From NCBI GenBank assembly GCA_002633005.1, contig NMRA01000622.1, forward strand, positions 100,856 to 144,524: DNA of 43,669 bases, given 5' to 3'. This document shows, piece after piece, positions 22,692-32,900 of the stretch. This DNA comes from Phoronis australis (taxonomy: Eukaryota; Phoronida; Phoronidae). How positions within the stretch are numbered: position 1 is the stretch's first letter; the number at the start of each line of letters is the position of its first letter. Position numbers and translations under genes: made by a program. The notes under the pieces were generated by a model. It saw only the letters and a list, made by a program, of their open reading frames with translations, was not told the DNA's origin and searched no databases.

Positions 22692-23230
22692 CTACTTCCG
22701 GTAAGCAAGTTTATACGTAGTCACAAAGGCGCATTGAGTAGGAACACAAGCTGTCGCAACTGCACAAACTGTGGCAATCTCTTCAATTTGCGATAATTTG
22801 CGGAGACCCTCGAAACACAAACTGTGGTTTCTTTCGTTGCAACAGTTTCTGGTCAGTGGAACTACACGCCTGTCGTAAACTTCAGATAGCACCATTTCGT
22901 GCAGACCTTCGTAGCACAATGCAGTTGACCCTCGGTTTCCAAACCGCAGAAAACTGATGCTAAACCTTTGCATCTGAAGACTGACTCCATGGTGCAAAAG
23001 ATTGTCGTATTGTCATTTCAGGAAGTCATCCTACATGACAGCGTTTTCCCGTTCAGTGACGTTACCAGACGTAGTAGGGCGGGGGGTTCTGAGCATGTGA
23101 TAACATATCTACCTTCTTTGTTAACTGCCAAACGCAGTCTTTTGTCCGTTATGACAACAGGCAGGCCAATAGCGGAGTTGCAACCGAATCGATTTAACGA
23201 TTGCGCATGTCCGGAAATTAGGGTGCGCAA
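22692..23230 (-). CDS. Unrecognised minus-strand open frames (two, about 70 and 101 codons)
   Basis: Minus frame 23230-23018 (including GLPVVITDKRLRLAVNKEGR) is followed, after a stop and a frame change, by minus frame 22997-22692, which holds a loose internal duplication (ALCYEGLHEMV / SLCFEGLRKLS). An overlapping plus frame (22968-23249) starts after a good TTTCAG acceptor. Strand is therefore undecided and no family is recognised. Possibly a decayed gene. Confidence 0.2.
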
Positions 23231-23603
23231 AGGCTACTGGGATTGTTGATGGTAAACGGGATGACCGACTGGTTTGCACGACGTGTAATTTGTGTGCATT
23301 AAACTACGCTGCTGTATGTAATTCTGCCGCTATTCGCCCTAATTAGCGCCCATGGCTCAACAAGTGCCCCAACGCGTTTTCAGACTTTGCTAAAGTAAGC
23401 GCCCAGCCCATGAACTACATGCGAAAAATGCCCTTACCTACAGTTCTAACGTCTCCAATTTATCAATTGAAAGATCCGACAGCCTGAATTTGTAACGGAC
23501 CACGAGCCTCACCGNATGTTGTTTCTCGTTATGGAGTACAGTGCTATAGGGTGGAATTTTGTTTAGTGAAAACTAAGTAAGTTTAGAACCATCATCTCAA
23601 ATT

Positions 23604-23718
23604 TGTATTTCACGCCACTGCTCTCAGGGAAAAGCTGCTCAGCGTTATCCTGTAAACTTTATGTAACATGTGAGCCAAGGCCTTAAATGTTGAAATACAT
23701 GAATTTGAATTTGAAATT
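23604..23718 (+). mobile_element. SINE/LINE-tail-like insertion in duplication copy B
   Basis: 115 bp absent from copy A, flanked by AAATT duplications (23599-23603 and 23714-23718). The 3' end is TTGAAATACATGAATTTGAA plus a further TTTGAA repeat, the kind of short tandem tail seen on non-LTR retroposons of invertebrates. Confidence 0.6.
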
Positions 23719-24057
23719 CCATCTATATTTTTTGGACAATCTTCGGTCTAATGGTCCTCAAACATTGTTTTATCATCCGTTTAAAAACGAAAAGATCATG
23801 CCCGTGCCACTCGTCAGTTTGGAAGCCGACCATGGGTGCTACTGCTGCCTTAGCAAGTAGGGCATAACCAAATGACATCTAGAGGTATTGCAATTATTCC
23901 GAAAGTTTACAATTTCTTTAAAATGTATCCACATGATCAAGCACCACAAGAGCTCTGTGATAATAAAACCGTACAGTATACCTAAAACAAAAACAACAGA
24001 TGTTTATCTAGGGGAAAATGTCCCCTTCTTCACTTTTACTAAATCTTTTCGATGACT

Positions 24058-24187
24058 CCGCCGTTTTTCAACCGAAATTATTAAAAGTCATATCATTGTA
24101 AATTCCTCCATGAGCTCATGATGGTGCATGATATGCATGTACCAAAAGCAAAGGATAAATACTAATTTTTTTCATATCTGACCGACT
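24058..24187. mobile_element. 130-bp insertion in duplication copy B
   Basis: Absent from copy A. Flanked by GACT (24054-24057 and 24184-24187), read as a 4-bp target-site duplication. It contains CATGAGCTCATG (near-palindromic) but no clear terminal repeats. Confidence 0.5.
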
Positions 24188-24669
24188 AAAAAATATTTTG
24201 TAATTCTAAACACCAAAAGTGTTACACAAAATGCAAATTCAACGCAGTGATTGTGGCATCCGGAGAGGTGTCTTGTGTCTACACAACTTTTACCTTTAGT
24301 TGAAATACCAGTCGGGTTTCATGTTGACACTGAGTAGTTTGGCTACTCTATAGTAGTTTTGCGACGCCTACGTTGACAAGATATCTAAATATTTCAAATA
24401 TTTTAACAATACTTCAGTTTATTGGTTAAGGTTGAAAAACAACTGAGTTGTAACATTTTGCCATATTTTACATTCATTTGAACGTGTCCCGGAAGGCAAA
24501 AAACGATGCCGAATAAGCACCATGGTTTAATGTTGGAAGGGCCTTTCGAAAATACCCGGTAATGAATGTTTTTTGTTGTCAAACTCCACAAATCCAATAA
24601 AGGACATTTTTGAACGCAAATTGGCAACATGCGGGCTGTGACGCCATATACTGTCGCCAACAGGGATAC

Positions 24670-25270
24670 CAGTCTGGTCACTGATTAAGAGTTTTCACCT
24701 CATCAAAAATACATTGCACAATGTATGTTTCGTTCGATTTTATTTGCTGTATTTTGAAATTCGTAACTTTTTGTGGGAAAGTAATATCGCCCCTGTATGC
24801 CTGCAGGATTCAGGACGATGCAATGAGTGCCTAGCATTTACTGTGACCTGCTCCATCAAGTTTGCAACAAATTCGCGATCAAAGCTCAAAAATCGTCCCA
24901 AAAAGTCGATGTGTACTGTCAATGTGCTGCATGAAAATTGCTGATTCATTGCAGGTCACAACATTAATAACTCCACACTTATCCAGACCATTCTGAAACC
25001 TGTCGTGATAAATCGGCAATTGCCGTCCATCCGCAAGTCATCGGATAATTTTGTATCGACTCACGTGGGACACATTGACAGTATGCATCTGTTTTTTGGA
25101 CAGAATTTTGTGCTTTGACAGCGATTTTTTGCACACTGATTGTCCAAAGCAGGACACACATTTCCTCATGGTTTGCTGAACCCCCGGTTTTGTGTAAATT
25201 TATTGAGTTTTGCGTTCGATATGGACCGCTGTAGTAAATTAGTGATCGAGTGCCCATAAGATTTTTAGTC
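24670..25270. other. Spacer, no supported gene
   Basis: Several overlapping frames of 70-100 codons on both strands without motifs or splice support. Confidence 0.4.
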
Positions 25271-25275
25271 ACGAG

Positions 25276-25546
25276 TGTCGTACCTTGTGGTCATTGTATA
25301 GCGTATTAGGTACGGTCAGAAGCTGAGGACGTCTGTGAGTTATACCACAGGCGTCATCAGCCTCTGAGTCTGAAAGTCCCAAATACACTATAATTCTAAT
25401 TAAAGGTCTGACATCGGCTTTTGGGAAGATTTTTGTGTAAAGTGAAGCACTCATGGAATTCCTAGTTCGGAGCGTCTTGCCTTGTGGTGTTGTAATGTAT
25501 TGGAGATGATCAGAAGTGGAGGATGCCTGTGATTTGCAACACAGTC
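25276..25546. repeat. ~190-bp tandem duplication
   Basis: TACCTTGTGGTCATTGTATA...ACGTCTGTGAGTTATACCAC (25282-25347) is echoed by GCCTTGTGGTGTTGTAATGT...ATGCCTGTGATTTGCAACAC (about 25480-25545). Two diverged copies. Confidence 0.55.
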
Positions 25547-25955
25547 CGACGAATTTCCCGATGACCCATAAGTTAATCATTCAAGAAACATAATGGTTGG
25601 ACACTAAAACTTTGCCAAGCCTTAAGGCTCCCACTTTCAACTGTTCTAAGTCCAAGTAAAATCTGTGTGTACCTCCCTCAGGCTGGTGTTACATCAACAG
25701 GGATATTCCTGACATTTTGGGAAGAAATGGGACAAATAAAAAGTCGCTTCTGAAAATATATATGACAAGAAACTGAAGTCCTACTGAAGCTGCAATACTC
25801 GTGTTAGGAAAGGATGAAACATTTATATCTTGCAGATTATACATTTCAAATAAGTTTGGTGTTGGAATGGTACACAGTGTCTTTAGGTAATTCTTATTAT
25901 GCATAACTTATCTGTTTGTACTCTAAGATACTAAGCAGGGTTTGTTTTATTTCAG

Positions 25956-26077
25956 GGATTGTGATCAAGGAGCACAGTAATGCTAATGCAAACTTTATAG
26001 TAAAAGAGGCACCATGTTCCGAAACGCTGGAGACAGGGAGGGAGGGCGAAGACTGTGTGAAGCTGCCAGTCCACTAA
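25956..26077 (+). CDS. Putative terminal exon of an unrecognised plus-strand gene
   Basis: TACTAAG (25929-25935, near-consensus branch point) and a T-rich tract ending TTTCAG precede an open frame of 39 codons: IVIKEHSNANANFIVKEAPC, then SETLETGREGEDCVKLPVH and TAA TAA. It starts in phase 1 (two bases complete a codon). An AATAAA lies 99 nt past the stop. The tail is acidic and polar, like a cytoplasmic C-terminus. I do not recognise the protein. The matching upstream exon, ending in phase 1, was not identified with confidence. Confidence 0.5.
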
Positions 26078-26175
26078 TAAGCCCGCAACAGACAGTTTTG
26101 TAGAAAATAATTAGTTGCCTAGTTGTTATTTATATAATTCATATTTTTTGTATTTTTCCTGAGTAGTTTCATAGT

Positions 26176-26181
26176 AATAAA
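26176..26181 (+). terminator. AATAAA poly(A) signal for the 25956-26077 exon
   Basis: AATAAA lies 99 nt downstream of the double stop TAATAA, in an AT-rich 3'-UTR-like stretch. It supports the plus-strand terminal exon and a tail-to-tail arrangement with the ADH gene. Confidence 0.5.
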
Positions 26182-26329
26182 AGTATTAAAGAACAAGAGT
26201 CTTTTCTTGTTGTAAGTCACAGCTGCACATGCAATAGGATTGAAACGACCAAAAAAGCAAACGTTGTAAGAGTTAAAAACCTGCAGCATTGAAAAAAACA
26301 AATCTTGGACCCACAAACATCAGTATTCC

Positions 26330-26720
26330 TGTATTGGTGGGCCTGTAAAGGCAACACAAGTGGTTCAATATTGGCACTGTACTGGCCCACCACTGCCGCA
26401 CTTTCGCCTATGTAATTAGTGTACTGGCTTAATATGAGCCCATCAATGGCCCTGTACTGGGCCAACACAGTCTGTCAATTGAACATTGGCCCTTTACAGA
26501 GCCGAAACCGGTTGTTGGTGTACTGGTCCAGTAATGGCGAGGTAGGGCTTTACTGTCCCCGATATCGCAATCTTGTACCTGCCCCAGTATGGGGAAGGTG
26601 TGCAGAATGTTATTGGGCCAGTACTGGCCTACACCATTGGGCCAATACAGAAGACAGTTCAGGGCCAGTATTGGCCCAGTACCTGCATGTTTACTGGGAA
26701 TGTTATCCACTGAAATCCTC
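26330..26720. repeat. Degenerate array of TACTGGCCCA / TGGGCCAGTA words
   Basis: A dense cluster of both orientations of a roughly 10-bp word (for example GTACTGGCCCACCACTG, GGGCCAGTACTGGCC, GGGCCAGTATTGGCCCAGTA). Facing copies make repeated palindromes. Frames on both strands (26419-26724, 26429-26746) are repeat artefacts. Confidence 0.75.
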
Positions 26721-26756
26721 ATGAGCTGCACCGAAGACAGATACACTGACTATTTG

Positions 26757-26762
26757 TTTATT
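26757..26762 (-). terminator. ADH poly(A) signal AATAAA
   Basis: Plus-strand TTTATT reads AATAAA on the minus strand, about 126 nt downstream of the ADH stop codon, with no other feature between. This gives a short 3' UTR that would end next to the tandem array at 26330-26720. Confidence 0.6.
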
Positions 26763-26887
26763 ACCTAACAGCGAGTAACTACATTGCACCAATATTGCAC
26801 CAATATGTAACAATTAAGCAATGTAAAGCGACTAAGGTGTGAAAGTAAGTTGTTTTTCTGCTCTGGACACAACATAATGTTCCCAGG

Positions 26888-26998
26888 TTACTCAGGAAAT
26901 TTCAAGATGGCTCTACCCCGTATTTTGCCAGCACGCAGCTTGTTCATCAGGCCGTCGATCTCGTCCAGTGAATGATGCGTAATGGGCACGGGCTGAAT
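26888..26998 (-). CDS. ADH exon 10 (C-terminus, stop)
   Basis: 36 codons plus TAA at 26890-26888: IQPVPITHHSLDEIDGLMNK, then LRAGKIRGRAILKFPE. The L.....G.GRA(I/V)LK ending is typical of zinc ADHs. Acceptor TTTCCTCTTGACACACAG. Confidence 0.92.
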   Translation of the reverse strand: MQPVPITHHSLDEIDGLMNKLRAGKIRGRAILKFPE

Positions 26999-29900
26999 CT
27001 GTGTGTCAAGAGGAAATTTGTAAGCACATAACTAACATATTCACAAGAAACAAGAGAGGCGCCAAGTAGGCCAAATTACACTCGTGGTATCAATTAATAA
27101 TGTTATTCTGCAGTTGTATCAATACGTTTTACAATAAAATTGTGTGACTTGAAATCCATACCAGGTTTGAAAGATGTTTCGAGTCGTTTCCATACTCTGG
27201 GGTTGGTATTAAAAAGTATTCTGCTCAATGGTAAAATGAAGTTACCAAGGAAATTGTTTCCATATGCGCCAGTTAACTTGCAATACCTTTTGCTTGAATA
27301 CGACGTCTGTTACCCCCTTGAGGTCGTCCATTGTTCCAACACACCTACCGACAATGACTCTATTGTCGAACACTAGAGGGGGGCACTGTACGGTGAAGCT
27401 TCCTCCGAATAACCCAATATTTACTAGACTGCCACCCTGAGAACAAACAATTATTCCATCAACAGCTTGAGCTGCAATTCAAAAAGAAGAAAAGGCAAAA
27501 ATGATTGCTCGAAAGCCAGGTTTTCGACTTTCCACTGAATAATTGCAGTTTCGCATAGAGCAGTGAACACCGGCGACGTAAAGTGACGCTGATATTCATG
27601 GTAAATTAACCTGGTTTTGGTCGCATGCACGCCGTTAACGGTACTGGGAAGGAAGTAAATGTGACATGACCAGACTTACCCTGGACAATCACCGGTCTTC
27701 AGTGGTAGAAAGTTTAGTGAGGTGACCACAAAATCGTTAGCAGTGGTGATATTGGACGCTATCTAGCTATGGGCAGCAACTTTGACCACTAAAACCTTCT
27801 CTACAATAGCTACGGGCGTTTGTCAGGACGCTTTTATCTTTTACCTTCATTTCAGGGATTCTACAGACGGTGTGTGGAATCAGCATCTGCTGTGGACACT
27901 TTGTTCTGGTGAATCATTGTACCTTACCGCAGTTATCCAGAAGTGAAAATGAAATGATCAGATTTGAATCGTGGGTGGCAATGAAGAGAGATGACCTACT
28001 GGTAGAAGTAGTTATGGCTGTGTATGCGATCTGCGAACAGTAACTTGGACCACATACCAAGCCTCGAGGACAAAAGTATGGCCTACCCGGCTACGGACTT
28101 TTGTTTGGACACTTAATTAATTGTCGCCCTCAGTTTTACCCTCGTTTCAGGTATTTTATACATGATGTACTGTGGAAGCAACTTCTACTGTGAACACTTC
28201 CTGTCGGAAATCGCTGGACACAAGGGTAAGTGATATGGCCCGACTTGGTTGTTTCGAGGAATGACTAATCTTTGTGAGTAGATAGTTAAGTGGGATGGCC
28301 AGCCATGCGGAAGCAGTTGTGACTACCCACCCTATCTGCGAACAGTAACTTGGTTCAACTGGATGCCAACCACCAATAGCTGGTGAATGAATCGTGCACG
28401 TGGCTACGGACTTCTGCAACGTGTCTTAGAAAGTACCTAATGTCTATTGATACATAAAAGGGTTCTCGTGAGTTTCAAACCAGATGTTATTAGCAATTGA
28501 TTTATGTGGCCTGTGCACGCCCGATGCAATTCAGGCATCGGACCAGCTCAGTGCAACGTTTTCCTTAACGTCTCCACATACCCGGATACTAACCTCTGCT
28601 ATTAAAGCTGCAAGAGTATAAATTTGTATTAACTGCTGAGATTAGTTGATAAAAAGCCATCTTTAAATTTAACATTGGTTAAATTACTAAGCTTCATACT
28701 CAAGGTTTCGATTTACACTCTGCCATTATTGCGACAAGGCTGTGACTCAATGCGCAAAGTAAAACAGGTCCAAATATTTGAACCTTATACCCCGAAAGGG
28801 TGTGCACTATGTCCGGCGCTGAAAGTTTAGAAACATATATATTTAATATGTGTATACGCATAGCTGCTGACTTGGCTTTCGAAAGTATTTACGTGCATAC
28901 GTGAAACACTGCATTTACTCCAAGCAATGATTAAAGCGATGTCTCAAAGCAGGGACGATCGCGACTTACCTTTCTTAGGACGCCCAAGCATCTGGTGTTG
29001 CTGGTCCCATTTCCAACAAAATCAATGGCCGAGTCCACGCCACCAATCTGGTTCTTTGTTCTTTCAATCAACGTCTTGTCGTCCTCTGTCGTGTTATACC
29101 AAGAATGAGGATTATTGTCGCCAAGTTGGGTGCTCAGACAATTCCCCCCTCCACAGTGGCAACCAGTTATGCGCCGCACCCGGCTTCTCAGCCTCCTGTG
29201 GTCCCGTCTGCTACCGCTTGCCAGGTCGAAACCGATTTTTGCAACCTCCCTCCCGGAAATACCATATTTTACAGGCCCTGACCCTTCCTGCACACCATAT
29301 TTGCGATTAGGTCATTGTTCAAGACAATCTCACGGATGTGCCGTTCTACCATTACAAGAAACTGTCACCACGAATCATTCTACCTATACAAGACACTATC
29401 ACTACTCGTACCGTTCTACCCGTACAAGACATTGTTACTAATGTACCATTCTACCTATGCAAGACACTGCCTAATGCACCATTCTAACACGGCACTGTCA
29501 CTAATGTACTGTTGTATCAGTACAAAAAACTGACAATGGTGTGCCATTCTACCCGTACAAGAAAATATCACTGATGTACAAATCAACCTTTAAACACCCT
29601 GTCATTACTGCACCATTCTCCTGTGCAAGACATTGTCTCTAATTTACCATTCTATCCGTACAAGAAACTAGCACTATTGTACCATTGCATCCCTACATGT
29701 ACAAGACACGTCACTAATGTAACATTCTAACTGTACTAGAGACTGTCACTAACGTACCATTCTAAGTTGAATGCACACTGAGACTCAACGCGTATACTCA
29801 CTCCACTCACCTGAAGGGCTCCAAATGATGGTATCGTCTGCTCCAGCCTCTTTCGCAATTTTCAGCTTTTCGTCCTTCAAAAAACGTTTAATCAATCAAT

Positions 29901-32900
29901 GAAAATTTAAATTTAAACTAACTCCACTCTCCTCAACCAACCACTCCTCTATCTCCCCTGTGCGTTCTTCTACATGTACGTTCCCCGGTATAACCGAGCT
30001 GTGGTGTGTCAGAAGAACATTACCAGTCACTAATGACAAAAAGACGGTCAGAGAGAACGAACTGAAACATTGGAGTCCTTTGGTCCACTGTGGATTCTAT
30101 AGCGATTTCGTGATGAATTTGCATGCTCCTAACTATGCCAATGCGTGACAGGAACGAAATGACAATGCTATTTTACGAATAATCTACGGTAAACAAAGTG
30201 CCGTTGTATTCATTGACAACTTGTAAATGTGAAAACAAAAAATTCTGCAAATAGGTGACCTTTGCACAAATGACGTACACGTATCCAGCAGGCTCACGTA
30301 ACCCACATCATGCAGTGTTATTCCCCAGCACCACGCCCACAATTCTCACTGGACAAGGCTCAGTGATCCTTTTCGTCACAAAGGTCGTTCTTAAAAACAC
30401 TTGGCAATTTTCAACCTACTTCATATTCACACCGTAGCTATAACTTGTGTCTCTAACTACTTTGGCCTAGCAATTACAGAGATATGAGGAATTAGCAAAT
30501 TACAAATTTAGGAGGTCGATATTGAATGGAGACATTTGTGAATAGCCGACATCAATGAATAATCATCATAGCTGTATTCATAATTCAACTTTCCTTTTAA
30601 TCTAATGAGCACAATAACAATTTCAATGACACGTCATTAGTTTATACATTACCGAAATATCAGCTACGACGACTCTTGTGTCGGAGGGCAGCAAAGCTTT
30701 TGCAAGCTTTATTGCCCAGTTCCCCAGACCACCAGCTCCAACTATAAGAAGGGTCACGTTACCTGGAAGCAACGCGTGTACTGGTCACATTTAGTTAAAA
30801 ACTAATGCTACCAAAATCAGAGAGTGCATGTTGTGATTTTAAGTTCTTATTAAATTGTAAATGTTAGGCCACTGAAAAAGCATAGCAGGTTCTTATATCT
30901 GGGCCCCGACTCATTTTGAAACCTGCGCCCACTGACAAAAGGGAAAAAGCGCCCGCGCGCACCAATTTCAGAAGCGATTTGAAGCGCCATGATTTATTAA
31001 GTGATGTATAATTACCCGTGAAATGTGCATCGGGCGGTGCTCGCAAAGTCCGCAAAGCTTAATTTGGTCACAGGAGCGTGAGCCGTGTACGTACCCCGGG
31101 TAGTCAGGCGGCGCAGTTTTTGGCTCAACGTTCCTTTCCCCTAGTCTCAAAGTGCGTGCTTGGATGGCTTTTGACAGTGACTTCTGCGAAGCGAGTCAAC
31201 GAATTCAAGCAAACTGTTACATTTTGCAAATTTTCCACTACTTCTTAGCTAATAAATTGTGAAGCCTGGAAAAAAAAACACAGTCCGCTTTCAAGATATG
31301 AAACACATTGTTGTGAACAGCTCGCCGTACTTACTTCTGTAAGGAGCGAAGTATTCAATTGTGCGCTTTGCTGTATTGACGGCGTTGAAGGCAGTCAAAC
31401 CACTACAGGCTGAGAGGGCAGCCACATCCAGCGGTATGCCATCCGGAGCTTTTACAGCATATTTAGCCAGAGGAACAGACATGTGAGTAGAAAACCTATA
31501 AAGACCATAGTATTTGAGTTCAGAATCCGTCAGACTCATATGGCAAGCGTTAGAAGTAGAAAGGAGTGGACGCTTCATTGTTTTTTTCCATTTAAAAATA
31601 ATTACCTAACTAATCATACGTACCCTCCCGGTCGAGCACCTCCGAGGAACTTCATCTGTCCGCTACACATGGGAGAATTGTCAGACAAACACTCTTCACA
31701 CTCCATGCAGGACACCCAGGGATAGACTACAACACGGTCACCCACTGACAGACCTGGAGACGTATAATTAAAGGTGAGCAATTCGGTCAACGAAGTGCTG
31801 TGATGCCCGCTTCACTGAAAGGCATGCCACTCGGACCATAGCTAAAGTTAAAACCCATTTAAATTTCCACCGTGAGTCTGCTACTCACATAATTATCTCA
31901 TTTAGTAGGCTGTCGTTATCCTTTGTCGACCCAGCAGCATCTTGACATCGATCAATGCGTCCCAGCCTGCTGAGTACGAAGCGCCAATTAAAGGGTTCGT
32001 AAACGAGTAGGCCTACCTTTCAGTGCGTAGAAGTGTGTTTAAACTACGCGTACTTTGGCTTAATCTAAGCGTACTTTTGTATGCGTATTTTTAGTTCTTA
32101 AACGATCAGTGTTCTGTTCTAAATGAACGCGTATTTTACACAGTGCCACCGTCTCCGTCGACTGGCCACGGTTGAGACGCCGTAAGCTTTTCGGCGAATT
32201 AAACCTCACATTGATTAAAACATCTAAGTGACGTTGCTATAAGTACCGTTTGCGCATAGAGGAACACCTCAGGAGGCCGTCAATGCCTTTAATTCCTTCC
32301 AACGCAAACAGAGGCATGAACTTTTTTTCGAGCAGCCCTTCGTTCAGTTGCCCAAATCGGCAACTGACCATTTTTAACACTGCGAGCGCTCCTGTCACAC
32401 GCGGTAAAAGTAGATCGTGTTTGGTCTATGATTACGCGTTGATTAAGTATAACTGCACGTTGATTAAGCAAAATTGTTCGTTGATTAAGAGCAGAACAAT
32501 GATCATTTAAGGACTAAAAGTACGCGTTGATTACGGAAAAGTACGCGCAGATTAAGCACATTTCCGGTTACGCGCCGAAAGGCATTCGTTTAAGAACCAT
32601 TTGGCGCTTTATGCCCGCACCCAACCTTTTATTTCCCTTTCTGCTTTTTTCGGAGTTTGTGTTTCTCTGAGGCGGATCTTATTGCCCACTTTGCCAATGG
32701 GGGTGGGGGGGCGTATAACTTTTATGTGCAAGTGAGCCTTGGTGACTCCGATCGTCAAAGTCTCGTAAAGACCGCGGTGTACCATTGATCTTAATAGTTC
32801 ATCTCGAAGCCAGCTGCCCCGCTCTTATTCGATACAATGTTGGCCAGTTTCTGTACGACGTTAGCGTGCACATATCATACTGTAAGGAAATTGACGAAAT

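Larger units (their letters stand above)
23516..24669 (+). repeat. Segmental duplication, copy B (with two insertions and one deletion)
   Basis: Same order as copy A. It begins one base after an N at 23515, so the left junction may be an assembly join. It differs by a 115-bp insertion (23604-23718), a 130-bp insertion (24058-24187) and loss of a 34-bp segment present in copy A (19771-19804) between two ATGG words. Confidence 0.85.

Noticed and set aside
26419-26746. Two ORFs of over 100 codons on opposite strands
   Set aside because: Both are readings of the TACTGGCCCA array.
28927-29310. 127-codon plus-strand ORF (and 29115-29441)
   Set aside because: It is antisense to ADH exon 8 and runs into the minisatellite; the minus-strand frame has clear ADH homology.
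31483-31725. 80-codon plus-strand ORF
   Set aside because: Antisense shadow of ADH exons 4 and 5.
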